DNA of 64,000 bases from Pelagibacterium lacus (GTDB taxonomy: Bacteria > Pseudomonadota > Alphaproteobacteria > Rhizobiales > Devosiaceae): positions 124,001 to 188,000 of the forward strand of contig NZ_QQNH01000005.1 in assembly GCF_003345525.1 (NCBI RefSeq). Direction: 5' to 3'. A model generated the notes under the pieces. It was not told the origin of the DNA. It did no database searches and saw nothing but the letters and a program-made list of their open reading frames with translations. Shown in pieces: positions 42,624-51,497 of the stretch. Position 1 is the first letter of the stretch. Every line of letters starts with the position of its first letter. A program made the position numbers and the translations under genes.

Positions 42624-44933
42624 ATGCCAAACAGCAGATCGCTTCCCACCCTGGACTACGTGTCCATCGTCGCCTCGCTCTACAAGGACAAGCGCGCCAT
42701 GCTGGTCGGCATGGGCGCGACCGTGATCGCCGTGATGCTGGCGGCGGTCAAGACCGGCGCGCCGGTCCTGTTCGCTTTGGCCGTGGTGTTCGTCGTCTCC
42801 ACCGGATTCCGCTATTTCAACGTGCTGTCCTTCGAGCGCAACCGCCCGGCGGCCGACGACCGGGAAGCGGCGCAATACTGGGAAAAGCGGCAGATGGTCC
42901 ACAGCACCTGGACCGCCGTGCTCTACGGCATGTGGTGCTTCGTGACGCTGATCTTCGTGCGCGACCCCTTTGCCGAGCTGGTGGCCATCTCGGTTTCGGT
43001 GGCCGCCATGATCGGGGTCTGCACCCGCACCTTCGGCATCGGCCGCATCGTCACCGCGCAGATGATCGGCATCTCGACCCCCATCGCGCTCGGCCTGGTG
43101 CTGGGTGGCGATATCTTCCACATGACGCTGGCCACCCTGCTGGTGCCGCTGATCGTGAGCTTCCGCTTTCTGGCCGCCGATGTGCGCGACATGCTGCTGA
43201 CCGCGGTGCATGAGCGCGTGGCCTCCGACCGTCTGGCCGAACAGCTCGACACCGCGCTCGAAACCATGCAGCACGGCCTGTGCATGCTCGACGAGAACGG
43301 GGTCATCGCCCTCGCCAATGTGCAAAGCCGCCAGACCTTTGCCGGCGTCGCCGAGGGCAGCTGGGTGGGGCGCACCTTTGCCGACCTGCTCGACGAGGCG
43401 ATCGCCCGCCGCGCCCTGCCGCGCCAGACCGCCGAACGGCTCAACCGCATGATCGCCAGCCGGGCCGGCGGCAAGATCGTCATGAAGCTGTCGGGGGATT
43501 ATCATTGCGAGGTGACCGTATCCTCGCGCGGCAACCGCACCGTCCTCTTGTTCGAGAACGTCACCGCCCGCATCCGCGCCCAGGAACGCATCAATTTCAT
43601 GGCCCGCTATGACGGGCTGACCGGCCTGCCCAACCGCGCCCATTTCGCCGAACTGGTCGATGTCGACCTCGCCTCGCGCCAGCGCACCCCCGGCACGGTG
43701 CTGCTGGCCATCCTCGATCTCGACGATTTCAAGCATGTGAACGACACGCTGGGCCATCTGGCCGGCGACGCGGTGCTCACCGAAGTGGCCCTGCGCATCC
43801 AGACGGTGATGAACCGCCAGTCCCGCATCGGCCGCTTCGGCGGCGACGAATTCGTGCTCTATCGCAGCGAGGCGGTCGACGAGGCCTCGGCCCGCGCCGA
43901 GGCCGCCGCCATCATCAAGGCCCTGTCGCGGCCCTTCGTCGTCAATGGCGAGCGCCTCGACATGCGGGCCTCGATCGGCTTCGTGGTGCGCGCCGCCGAC
44001 GGGCTGGCCCTCGACGACCTGATCAGCCGCGCCGATCTCGCCCTTTACAACGCCAAGGCCCAGGGCAAGGGGCGGATCCAGACCTTCGAGGACAGCATGG
44101 ACGCCGACTACCGCTATCGCCAGCGGCTCAAGGCGGACCTGGCCGATGCCATCGCCCAGAACCAGCTCAGCCTCGTCTACCAGCCGCAGATCGACCTCAG
44201 CACGCGGCGCATCGCCGGCTGCGAGGCGCTGGCCCGCTGGACGCATCCGGAGCTCGGCCCGATCCGCCCCGACATCTTCATCGGCCTTGCCGAGGAAGTG
44301 GGACTGGTCTCGGCCATCACCCGCTGGGTGCTGCGCACCGCAGCCGATGAATGCGCGCAATGGGTCGAACCGGTCACCGTATCGGTCAACGTTTCGGGCC
44401 GTGACCTGCGCGGCGAGGGGCTGCGGCGCGACATCGAGGACGCCCTGGCCAGCAGCGGGCTGGAGCCTTCGCGCCTCGAGATCGAGGTGACCGAGACCGC
44501 GCTGATCGAGGAACGTTCGGTGGCCGCCTCCCGGCTCAAGGCCCTGGCCGAGCGCGGTATCGGCATCGCGCTCGACGATTTCGGCACCGGCTATTCCTCG
44601 CTCTCCTATCTCAACGAGATGCCGTTCTCCAAGCTCAAGATCGACCGCTCCTTCCTTGCCGATATCGAGACCAATCCGCGCTCCCTGGGCCTGATGGCCA
44701 ATGTCGCCCGGCTGGGCCGCGATCTCGAGCTGGTGGTGACGGCCGAAGGGGTGGAGACCGAGGAACAGCTCGCCCTCATCGCCCGCCACACCGAGGTCGA
44801 CCAGATCCAGGGCTTCCTGTTCGGCCTGCCCCTGCCGGCCGCCGAGATCCGCGAGCTGATCGAAAAAATGAGCAAGACCGGCGCCCCCATGAGCGGCCAG
44901 AACTGGAAAAAGCCTGTGCTGGTGGCGCGTTAG
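42624..44933 (+). CDS. Membrane-bound GGDEF-EAL protein (c-di-GMP metabolism)
   Basis: A 769-residue protein. About five or six membrane helices (27-183), a PAS-like segment (205-315), a GGDEF domain with RFGGDEF at 404-410 and DLDDFKHVND metal residues, then an EAL domain. EALARW (534-539), NVSGRD, EVTETAL, LDDFGTG (650-656), KIDRSF and TAEGVET supply all EAL catalytic residues. The RxxD inhibition site before GGDEF is missing. It may both make and degrade c-di-GMP, but a single active direction is common. Confidence 0.93.
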   Translation: MPNSRSLPTLDYVSIVASLYKDKRAMLVGMGATVIAVMLAAVKTGAPVLFALAVVFVVSTGFRYFNVLSFERNRPAADDREAAQYWEKRQMVHSTWTAVLYGMWCFVTLIFVRDPFAELVAISVSVAAMIGVCTRTFGIGRIVTAQMIGISTPIALGLVLGGDIFHMTLATLLVPLIVSFRFLAADVRDMLLTAVHERVASDRLAEQLDTALETMQHGLCMLDENGVIALANVQSRQTFAGVAEGSWVGRTFADLLDEAIARRALPRQTAERLNRMIASRAGGKIVMKLSGDYHCEVTVSSRGNRTVLLFENVTARIRAQERINFMARYDGLTGLPNRAHFAELVDVDLASRQRTPGTVLLAILDLDDFKHVNDTLGHLAGDAVLTEVALRIQTVMNRQSRIGRFGGDEFVLYRSEAVDEASARAEAAAIIKALSRPFVVNGERLDMRASIGFVVRAADGLALDDLISRADLALYNAKAQGKGRIQTFEDSMDADYRYRQRLKADLADAIAQNQLSLVYQPQIDLSTRRIAGCEALARWTHPELGPIRPDIFIGLAEEVGLVSAITRWVLRTAADECAQWVEPVTVSVNVSGRDLRGEGLRRDIEDALASSGLEPSRLEIEVTETALIEERSVAASRLKALAERGIGIALDDFGTGYSSLSYLNEMPFSKLKIDRSFLADIETNPRSLGLMANVARLGRDLELVVTAEGVETEEQLALIARHTEVDQIQGFLFGLPLPAAEIRELIEKMSKTGAPMSGQNWKKPVLVAR

Positions 44934-45066
44934 ATCACTTGTCCTGCCGCGTTTCCGCGCTGGAAGGGGCGCCCGCGCAGGAAAAAAAGCGTCGCAATTG
45001 TGGCACCCCCTTCCCCATTTGGTTAAAATTTGATTAACATTGCTCCCAACACCCGGGGGTAGTGCC

Positions 45067-45846
45067 ATGCGTAATCGGGAAGCATCCGAACGATCCGCTC
45101 TGACGTCGCGTTTCGCGACAAATCTCATGGACATTCTCGACCGCGTCGAATACCGGCGCGTCGATCTGGCAAACCGGCGCGATCCGGTCTATCGCCTGCG
45201 CTACGCCGCCTATCGGCGCGAGGAATGGGTATCGGAGAACCCCGAGGGGATCGCCACCGACGAGTACGACCGCTCCCCCAATGCGCGCTGCTACGGGGTC
45301 TATATCGACGGGCAGCTGGTGTCCTCGGTGCGCTTCCACCACGCGACGCCGGACATGCGGATTTCACCCTGCATGCGCATGTATCCCGACCTGCTCAACG
45401 GCTTTCTCGACGCCGGCCAGTCCTATATCGACCCGTCGCGCTTCACCACCGACCGCGACACCGCGCTCGCCTATCCCGCCCTGCCCTTCCTGACCCTGCG
45501 GGTGGCGGCAATGGCGTGCGAATATTTCACGGCCACCTATTGCCTTTCGGCGGTGCGCGAGGAGCATGTGGCCTTTTATCGCCGGGTGTTCGGCTCGCGC
45601 GAGATCGCCGGGGACGGGCATTATCCGGGGCTCAACTTCCCGGTGAAGCTCTATGCCGCCGAAGTGCGCGAAATCCGCAACCGGGTCGCCGACCGCTTCC
45701 CCTTCTTCATGTCGACCCCCGAGGAGCGCGAGGCGATGTTCGGGGACGACGCCGATGCGCATTATCTCGGCCTGATCCGCCCCACGGCCCGCCAGGCGGC
45801 GCTGGCCGAAGACCGCTTCTCCCCTGTCCCCGACGCAGCCGAATAG
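45067..45846 (+). CDS. FeeM/LuxI-like N-acyltransferase (GNAT fold)
   Basis: A 259-residue protein resembling FeeM-type N-acyl amino acid synthases and the LuxI autoinducer-synthase fold. VYRLRYAAYRREEWVSENPEG near 41-61 matches the conserved N-terminal Arg/Tyr/Glu block, GVYIDGQLVSSVRFHHA is the first core strand, and DPSRFTTDR the LuxI/FeeM middle motif. Such enzymes join acyl chains from acyl-ACP to amino acids or homoserine lactones. No acyl carrier protein or LuxR gene is adjacent. ATG 45067 follows GGGGG. Confidence 0.72.
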   Translation: MRNREASERSALTSRFATNLMDILDRVEYRRVDLANRRDPVYRLRYAAYRREEWVSENPEGIATDEYDRSPNARCYGVYIDGQLVSSVRFHHATPDMRISPCMRMYPDLLNGFLDAGQSYIDPSRFTTDRDTALAYPALPFLTLRVAAMACEYFTATYCLSAVREEHVAFYRRVFGSREIAGDGHYPGLNFPVKLYAAEVREIRNRVADRFPFFMSTPEEREAMFGDDADAHYLGLIRPTARQAALAEDRFSPVPDAAE

Positions 45847-45896
45847 GACTGTGATCGGGCCGCAGACTTTGCCCCTGGCATCGCCGCGCCGAACAG

Positions 45897-46505
45897 CTAT
45901 AGCGGGGCTATCCGCTGGTGAAGGCGGCTGTTGCGCTCCAATTCCCAGGCATGGATCTCCATGGCCTTGGCCCGCACCGCCGGTTCGTCGGCGGACGCGA
46001 TCGCCACGAGGCCGTCCGCATCGAAGCAGACGAAATCGCCCGGATTGATCGCCACGGTGCCGATGGTGATGGTTCCCCCGATCTCGGCCGTGACCAGGCG
46101 CCCCTTGCTGCGCAGAGGCGTCGCGCCGCGAAACAGCACCGGCAGCCGCAGGGCCGCCAAGGCCGCCACGTCGCGGATGGCCCCATCGATGACCACGCCC
46201 GCCGCCCCGCTGCCGAGGGCGCGCAAAGCGTGCCCCTCGCCCCAGGTCGCGATCCCAGCGCCCGACGGTGCCGAGATGATGAGCACATCGCCCGGCGAAA
46301 GATGCTGCTCGGCCACTTCGCCCTGCCGAGCGGACTCTTCCGGCACCTCATTGATCAGCACCTGACGGAGCGTGAAGGCTCGTCCCCGCACGACCCTGTC
46401 CGGATGGGTGAGCCGGAACCCACCCACCGCACAGGGCGCGAGCCCGAGCGTATCGGCCGCGTCGCTGAGCAGCCCCGATCCGAGGGCTTCCCCTTCGCCG
46501 CTCAT
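45897..46505 (-). CDS. RraA-family aldolase/decarboxylase-like protein
   Basis: A 202-residue protein of the RraA/HMG aldolase fold. GVVIDGAIRDVAALAALRLPVLFRGATP is the signature with the Arg/Asp metal and substrate site, followed by GTVAINPGDFVCFDADGLVAI. Family members cleave 4-hydroxy-4-methyl-2-oxoglutarate or related 2-oxoacids, or decarboxylate oxaloacetate, though some (RraA proper) bind RNase E. Its place at the end of a catabolic operon supports an enzyme. Its ATG overlaps the upstream GST stop codon. Confidence 0.85.
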   Translation of the reverse strand: MSGEGEALGSGLLSDAADTLGLAPCAVGGFRLTHPDRVVRGRAFTLRQVLINEVPEESARQGEVAEQHLSPGDVLIISAPSGAGIATWGEGHALRALGSGAAGVVIDGAIRDVAALAALRLPVLFRGATPLRSKGRLVTAEIGGTITIGTVAINPGDFVCFDADGLVAIASADEPAVRAKAMEIHAWELERNSRLHQRIAPL

Positions 46506-47116
46506 TTGGGCAGCACGGGTTCCGTCGCCACAAGGCTCGGGCGCTGTGAAACCGTATCGAACCATTTCGCGAGTGCGGCGGAACTATCGCGCCAACCGAG
46601 ATCGGGAAGCCGGACATCGAGCCAGCCCAGGGCACACCCGACTGTGATCTCGCCGATGGTCAGCGCTTCGATGCCCAGTTCACCAGCTTCCGCCTCGAGG
46701 GCGCTCAATGCGCGCGCCACCTTTTCGCGCTGATGAAGCCGCCAGTCTTCCCACTGCAACCCCTCCGGACGCAGGGTCTCGATGCGGGCGAGCGAACCGG
46801 CTTCGAGGATCCCGTCCCCGAGTGCGGCGCGGCGCAATGCAGTCCAACGCGCCGCGCCTGCGGAAAAAATCCGCCCCGCACCGAACGTCGCGTCGAGATA
46901 TTCACAGATCACCGTTGAGCCATAGAGCACCGAGCCGTCTTCCAGCCTTGCAGCCGGAATCTTGCCCAGCGGGTTGGCCGCGGCCACCGCGTCATTGGTC
47001 TTGAACGGGGTGACCATTTCCGCTGCCTTTTCGATCCGGTCGGCAACACCGAGTTCATACGCCGTGACCATGACCTTGCGGACGAAAGGCGACAGGCCGC
47101 CATAATAGAGTTTCAT
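46502..47116 (-). CDS. Glutathione S-transferase family protein
   Basis: A 204-residue GST. The thioredoxin-fold N-terminal half starts KLYYGGLSPFVRKVMVTAYELG, with a Ser (SPF) at the usual catalytic position. NPLGKIPAARLEDGSVLYGSTVICEYLD forms the glutathione site with cis-Pro and the ES/GS motif. The helical C-terminal half is normal. In this operon it may be an isomerase or reductive-cleavage enzyme, as maleylpyruvate isomerases are; the exact reaction cannot be told. Confidence 0.87.
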   Translation of the reverse strand: MKLYYGGLSPFVRKVMVTAYELGVADRIEKAAEMVTPFKTNDAVAAANPLGKIPAARLEDGSVLYGSTVICEYLDATFGAGRIFSAGAARWTALRRAALGDGILEAGSLARIETLRPEGLQWEDWRLHQREKVARALSALEAEAGELGIEALTIGEITVGCALGWLDVRLPDLGWRDSSAALAKWFDTVSQRPSLVATEPVLPK

Positions 47117-47139
47117 TGTCCTTGCTCTCCTGTTTGGGG

Positions 47140-48015
47140 TTAGCCGGCGAACATGGGTTCAGGCAGGCCGCGCACGCCCACCTCGGTGCGGAACAGGGCA
47201 CCCGCCAGGGGCTCGGCGGCCCGCTGTTCGTCCGAAAGCCCCTGCCAGGCCGTAGTGATGTAGAGCTGGTCGAGATTGTCCCCGCCGAACCCAAGGCAGG
47301 TGATATTGGTCACCGGCATGTCGATGACCCGGTCGACGCGGCCATCCGGGGTATAGCGCACGATGCGCCTGCCGGCGAATTCGGCGTTCCAGACGAATCC
47401 TTCCGCATCGACGGTCGAGCCGTCCGGACGTCCGGGGGCATCCTTGAGGTCGGCGAATACGCGACGGTTAGAGATGCGCCCCTCCTCGATATCGAAATCG
47501 AAGGCCCAGATCATCTTTTTGGGCGTGTCGGCGAAATACATCACCTTGTCGTCCGGGCTGAAGCAGACCCCGTTGGGAATGTTGATACCATCGAACCACT
47601 TGGCGATGGCAAGGTCGGGCCCGACGCTGTAGAAGCTGCCATCATCGGTGCGCTGCTTGTCGTTCATGCTGCCGAGCCAGAAGCGCCCCTTGCGGTCGCA
47701 GCGCCCATCATTGAGCCGATGATCGGGAAAATCCGCTTCGGGATCGACCAGAAGCGTGCGCTCGCCGGTCGCGGCGTCGAAGGCGTAAAGCCCGTCTTCC
47801 TGCGCCAGCATGAACCCGCCCTGTTCGCGGATCGCATAGCTGCCCAGGACGTTGCCCCCGGTCAGGAAGGTTTCGAAAGCGCCGGTGTCGGGATCATAGG
47901 ACTGGATACGCGGCTGGCGTACATCGATCCACCAGACCTTGCGGTCGCGCGGCGACCAGACGGGGACTTCACCCACCCGGTTTTTGGAATCGGCAACCAT
48001 CTCGATAGCGGTCAT
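47140..48015 (-). CDS. SMP-30/gluconolactonase family lactonase
   Basis: A 291-residue six-bladed beta-propeller. Metal-site residues occur in VGEVPVWSPRDRKVWWIDV (Glu near 16), RLNDGRCDRKGRFWLGSMND (Asn/Asp), and GRPDGSTVDAEGFVWNAEFAG. These enzymes hydrolyse sugar or acid lactones. Position between tctA and a GST gene in a seven-gene operon suggests a lactone intermediate in the pathway. ATG 48015 has GAAGGACG upstream. Confidence 0.9.
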   Translation of the reverse strand: MTAIEMVADSKNRVGEVPVWSPRDRKVWWIDVRQPRIQSYDPDTGAFETFLTGGNVLGSYAIREQGGFMLAQEDGLYAFDAATGERTLLVDPEADFPDHRLNDGRCDRKGRFWLGSMNDKQRTDDGSFYSVGPDLAIAKWFDGINIPNGVCFSPDDKVMYFADTPKKMIWAFDFDIEEGRISNRRVFADLKDAPGRPDGSTVDAEGFVWNAEFAGRRIVRYTPDGRVDRVIDMPVTNITCLGFGGDNLDQLYITTAWQGLSDEQRAAEPLAGALFRTEVGVRGLPEPMFAG

Positions 48016-48115
48016 GTCAATCGTCCTTCTCTTGTCGTGCGGTTGGTTTTGAGGGCAGCGCGAACCCCGCCGCCGGCCCGGAGCCAGCGGCCGGTCGCAC
48101 GCCCGGTGTTTTGGA

Positions 48116-49615
48116 TCAGGCGGCCTGCTCTGCGCGCGCATTGCTCCGCTTGCGCATGAGGCCGAGGCCGACCACGGCGATGAGACACACCACCGTGAGC
48201 ACCAGCAGGCTGCCGGCGATGGGGCGCACGGCGATGCGCCCAAAATCCCCGCCGGCCAGAATGAGCGCCCGGCGTAGATTCTCCTCCAGCATGGGCCCGA
48301 GCAGGAAGCCGAGCAGCAGCGGTGTCAGCGGCAGGGCCAAAAGGCGTCCGAAATAACCGATCAAGCCGAACAGCAGCACCAACAGAACCTCGAACGAGCT
48401 GTTGTGGATCGAATAGACCCCCACGCACATGATGGCGATGATGCCGGGGAACAGCAGGTGATAGGGAATGCGCAGGATGCTCGCCCATACCCCGATCAGC
48501 GGCAGGTTGAGCACCAGCAGCAGCACGTTGCCGATCCAGAAACTCGCCACCAGGCCCCAGAACAGCTCCGGTTCGTTGACGATCAGGCGCGGCCCGGGAA
48601 TAATCCCGTTCATGATCAGCGCCCCGAGCATGACCGCCGTGGTAGCGCTGCCAGGAATGCCGAGCGACAGCATCGGGATGAAGGCAGTCTGGGCCGCGGC
48701 ATTGTTGGCTGCCTCGGGACCCGCAACGCCCTCGATACGCCCTGTCCCGAACTCTTCGGGGTTCTTGGCGATGTTCTTTTCGGTGGCATAGGAGGTGATC
48801 GTCGCAATCGCAGGTCCCACACCGGGCAGCGCGCCGAAGAACGACCCCCAGGCGCTGCCGCGGATAGAGGGCCAGAACAGGCTCTTCATGTCCTTGCGGG
48901 ATGGATACATATCGCGCAGCTTGACGGCGAATATCTTGCCGTCCCGCTTGACCCCGATGGCCATCACCACTTCGCCGATGGCGAACAGACCCAGAGCGAC
49001 AAGCGCAATGGTGACGCCGTCCATCAGCTCGAACTGGCCGAACGAGTAGCGGATGACCCCGGTATAGGGATCAGTGCCGATGGTGCCGATCAATATTCCG
49101 GCTCCGAGCATGGCCAGTCCCTTGGCCACGCTGCCATCGGTGATGGTCGAGGCCGCGACCAGCGAAAAGACGATCGCCGCGAAATACTCGGCTGCACCGA
49201 AAGAAAGCGCCACGGTCACGATGGACGGGGCGAGGAATTGCAGCACCAGGATACCGATCGCGCCGCCGATGAAGGACGAGATCGCAGCGGTAAACAGCGC
49301 CTTGCCAGCCTCGCCCCGCTTGGCCATCGGATAGCCGTCGAGACAGGTTATCGCATTGCCGGGCGTTCCGGGCATGTTGAGCAGGATGGAAACGATGGCG
49401 CCGCCATACTCGGCGCCATAATAGATGCCTGCGAGCATGATCAGCGCGAGCAGGGGATCGAGGTAGACCGTGACCGGAAGCAGCAGCGAGACTGCGGCCA
49501 GCGGCCCCAACCCCGGCAGGACGCCGATGAAGGTTCCAAGCGCAACGCCCGCGAGACAATAGAGCAGCGCTTCGATTGTGAGGGCGGCGGGAAGCCCGAT
49601 AGTGAAGAATTCCAT
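48116..49615 (-). CDS. tctA: Tripartite tricarboxylate transporter, large membrane subunit TctA
   Basis: A 499-residue permease with about twelve helices. GVLPGLGPLAAVSLLLPVTVYLDP and GIYYGAEYGGAIVSILLNMPGTPG at about 34-84 are TctA signatures, repeated in inverted form as GALPGVGPAIATI and FIPMLSLGIPGSATTAVMLGAL. With TctB and the binding protein TctC it takes up a carboxylate using an ion gradient. Its ATG overlaps the tctB stop codon. Confidence 0.94.
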   Translation of the reverse strand: MEFFTIGLPAALTIEALLYCLAGVALGTFIGVLPGLGPLAAVSLLLPVTVYLDPLLALIMLAGIYYGAEYGGAIVSILLNMPGTPGNAITCLDGYPMAKRGEAGKALFTAAISSFIGGAIGILVLQFLAPSIVTVALSFGAAEYFAAIVFSLVAASTITDGSVAKGLAMLGAGILIGTIGTDPYTGVIRYSFGQFELMDGVTIALVALGLFAIGEVVMAIGVKRDGKIFAVKLRDMYPSRKDMKSLFWPSIRGSAWGSFFGALPGVGPAIATITSYATEKNIAKNPEEFGTGRIEGVAGPEAANNAAAQTAFIPMLSLGIPGSATTAVMLGALIMNGIIPGPRLIVNEPELFWGLVASFWIGNVLLLVLNLPLIGVWASILRIPYHLLFPGIIAIMCVGVYSIHNSSFEVLLVLLFGLIGYFGRLLALPLTPLLLGFLLGPMLEENLRRALILAGGDFGRIAVRPIAGSLLVLTVVCLIAVVGLGLMRKRSNARAEQAA

Positions 49616-50064
49616 TAGAAGGGCCTCACGAATAGCGGGGCAGTCGAACTCAGGCCGACCTTGAAAATGAGCCAGATGATCAGGATCATGAAACCGGCCA
49701 GGACGAGGGTGGGCAGAATTCTGCTGCGCGGGTCGGCCAGCGAGGAGACCACCACCGCAAACACCGTGGCCGGGATCAGGCCGAGGCTTTCGATGGCAAA
49801 GGCAAAGCCGATGACCGCGACCCCCACGAATGTGATGTGCCGGACGCGCGACATGTTGATCGAGACGGCCTGGCCCTCGTCGCCGCGGCGGATGAATCCG
49901 CTCGCGCCGATGCCGAGGCCCAGCAGGATCATGGCGACCGCGGCAACCACCGGCAGGCCGCCCGATCCGGGCTGGCTCATGCTGCCGACGCCATAGCCCA
50001 GACCGGGGATCAGGAACAGAAGGGCAAATGCGATGATCGCAAGCCCTCCGACAACGTCTTTCAT
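49615..50064 (-). CDS. tctB: Tripartite tricarboxylate transporter, small membrane subunit TctB
   Basis: A 149-residue protein with four hydrophobic helices, typical of TctB: an N-terminal helix, a polar loop with GSGGLPVVAAVAMILLGLGI, and ESLGLIPATVFAVVVSSLADPRSR in the third block. It overlaps tctA at its stop codon and follows the MmgE/PrpD gene by 1 bp, so the operon is very compact. Confidence 0.88.
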   Translation of the reverse strand: MKDVVGGLAIIAFALLFLIPGLGYGVGSMSQPGSGGLPVVAAVAMILLGLGIGASGFIRRGDEGQAVSINMSRVRHITFVGVAVIGFAFAIESLGLIPATVFAVVVSSLADPRSRILPTLVLAGFMILIIWLIFKVGLSSTAPLFVRPF

Positions 50065-50065
50065 G

Positions 50066-51469
50066 CTAGTCTGCCTTGGCTTGGATCATGAGGCTTTCCG
50101 AGAGCGCGGAAATATCGACGACCGTTTCGAGTTGCCGGAGCCGCGAGAACGTGGCGCGGGCATGGTCGGAGCCAATGCCGCAACTGTCCGCGCAATCGAC
50201 GAACTTGCTTTCCAATTCGTCCCAGGTGAGCTCCCGCTTGGGGTGGCCGGGCGGGATGTCGACGCGCGCCGAATCCACGGTTCCGTCTTCCAGTTCGACC
50301 TCGACGAGGACAAAGCCGCGCGTGCCCGAGCTCTTCTTTTCGAAATCGGGATCGCCGTCGGTGCACGCAATGTCCTCGATCGCTTCGATCTTCTCGTAAA
50401 GCTCGAGGATTTCCGGAATCCGCACGGCCTCATCGGTGAATGAGGCGATCTTCAGCGTGTCGAAATGGATCGCCGCTGCCAGCGCATGCGGCATGGAGAA
50501 CTTGCTCTCAAGTCCCGTCTTGGGACGCATGAAGGGCAAGGGGCGCAGGGATTTGGGCGCCACCTTGCAGACGATGCGCCGCACCCGACCCTTGAGCCGG
50601 CCGAGCCGCGCCTCGATCTGCCCTAGCGCATCGATGGCGCGGTGCGTGGCGTAGCAGGTGGGAAATTTCTTGAGCGCGATGCCCGGCTCGACGATCGTCC
50701 AGGGTTGGCCGAGCAGCGGCATCACCTTGGCCGCGTCGCTTTCCTCGGTGCCGTAGGCGGCCAGATAGCCGCCCGGCGCTTCGAAAATCGCTTCCGAAGC
50801 GGTAAAGCCCTCCTGGACGAGGGCGACGGCCGTCACCGCCGCCTGCGCGGCCCAGCCGGAATGGAACGGCTTGGTCATCGACCCGAAATTGGCCTGCAAG
50901 CCGCTGGCCGTCGAGGCCGCTATGCCGAATGCCTGGCGCGTCTGGGCTTGCGATAGCCGCTCCATCCGGGCCAAAGCGGCCACCGCACAGAAAATCGCGA
51001 TAGTTCCCGTAGCGTGGAAGCCGCGGAAATAATGCTTGAGGCCGACCCCTTGCGAGAGCTTGGAGCCGACTTCGAGGCCGATGACATAGGCATCGATGAA
51101 CTCTTCGCCCGAAACCGCCCGGCCCTGCGCTGCCGACAGCAGTGCCGGCATGATGACCGCGGCCGGATGACCCGGCATCATGGACAGGACGTCGTCGAAA
51201 TCCAGCGCTGCGCCGAACGTGCCCTGCACCAGGGCCGCGACAGGCCGCGACAGGCGGTCGGGCGTGCCCATGACGGGCACCTCCCCCAATCCGGCCTTGC
51301 GGGCGAAGGCCAATATGGGAGGAGCGACCTCGCTGCCGGCGCCGGACAGGATCACCGCGAATGTATCGGCGATCACCTTCTTGGCCTTGTCCGCTCCGGC
51401 AAGACCTGTTGCTCCGCAATCCGCCGCCTCGATGAAGGCCGCGAGATCCCCGGTCAGGGTCGCGCTCAT
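50066..51469 (-). CDS. MmgE/PrpD family dehydratase/decarboxylase-like protein
   Basis: A 467-residue member of the MmgE/PrpD fold, which includes 2-methylcitrate dehydratase, cis-aconitate decarboxylase and iminodisuccinate epimerase. DKAKKVIADTFAVILSGA, DFDDVLSMMPGHPAAVIMPALLSAAQ, FGSMTKPFHSGWAAQAAV and KKFPTCYATHRAIDAL are family blocks with the conserved Asp and His/Lys residues. It lies inside a tct transporter operon, between tctC and tctB, so it probably acts on the imported acid or its first product. Confidence 0.88.
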   Translation of the reverse strand: MSATLTGDLAAFIEAADCGATGLAGADKAKKVIADTFAVILSGAGSEVAPPILAFARKAGLGEVPVMGTPDRLSRPVAALVQGTFGAALDFDDVLSMMPGHPAAVIMPALLSAAQGRAVSGEEFIDAYVIGLEVGSKLSQGVGLKHYFRGFHATGTIAIFCAVAALARMERLSQAQTRQAFGIAASTASGLQANFGSMTKPFHSGWAAQAAVTAVALVQEGFTASEAIFEAPGGYLAAYGTEESDAAKVMPLLGQPWTIVEPGIALKKFPTCYATHRAIDALGQIEARLGRLKGRVRRIVCKVAPKSLRPLPFMRPKTGLESKFSMPHALAAAIHFDTLKIASFTDEAVRIPEILELYEKIEAIEDIACTDGDPDFEKKSSGTRGFVLVEVELEDGTVDSARVDIPPGHPKRELTWDELESKFVDCADSCGIGSDHARATFSRLRQLETVVDISALSESLMIQAKAD

Positions 51470-51497
51470 GGTCGCTCCTCGCTTTTCTTGTCTGGAC

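Noticed and set aside
42228-45134. Minus-strand reading frame of 968 codons opposite the GGDEF-EAL gene
   Set aside because: Shadow of the intact plus-strand protein, which carries every expected catalytic motif.
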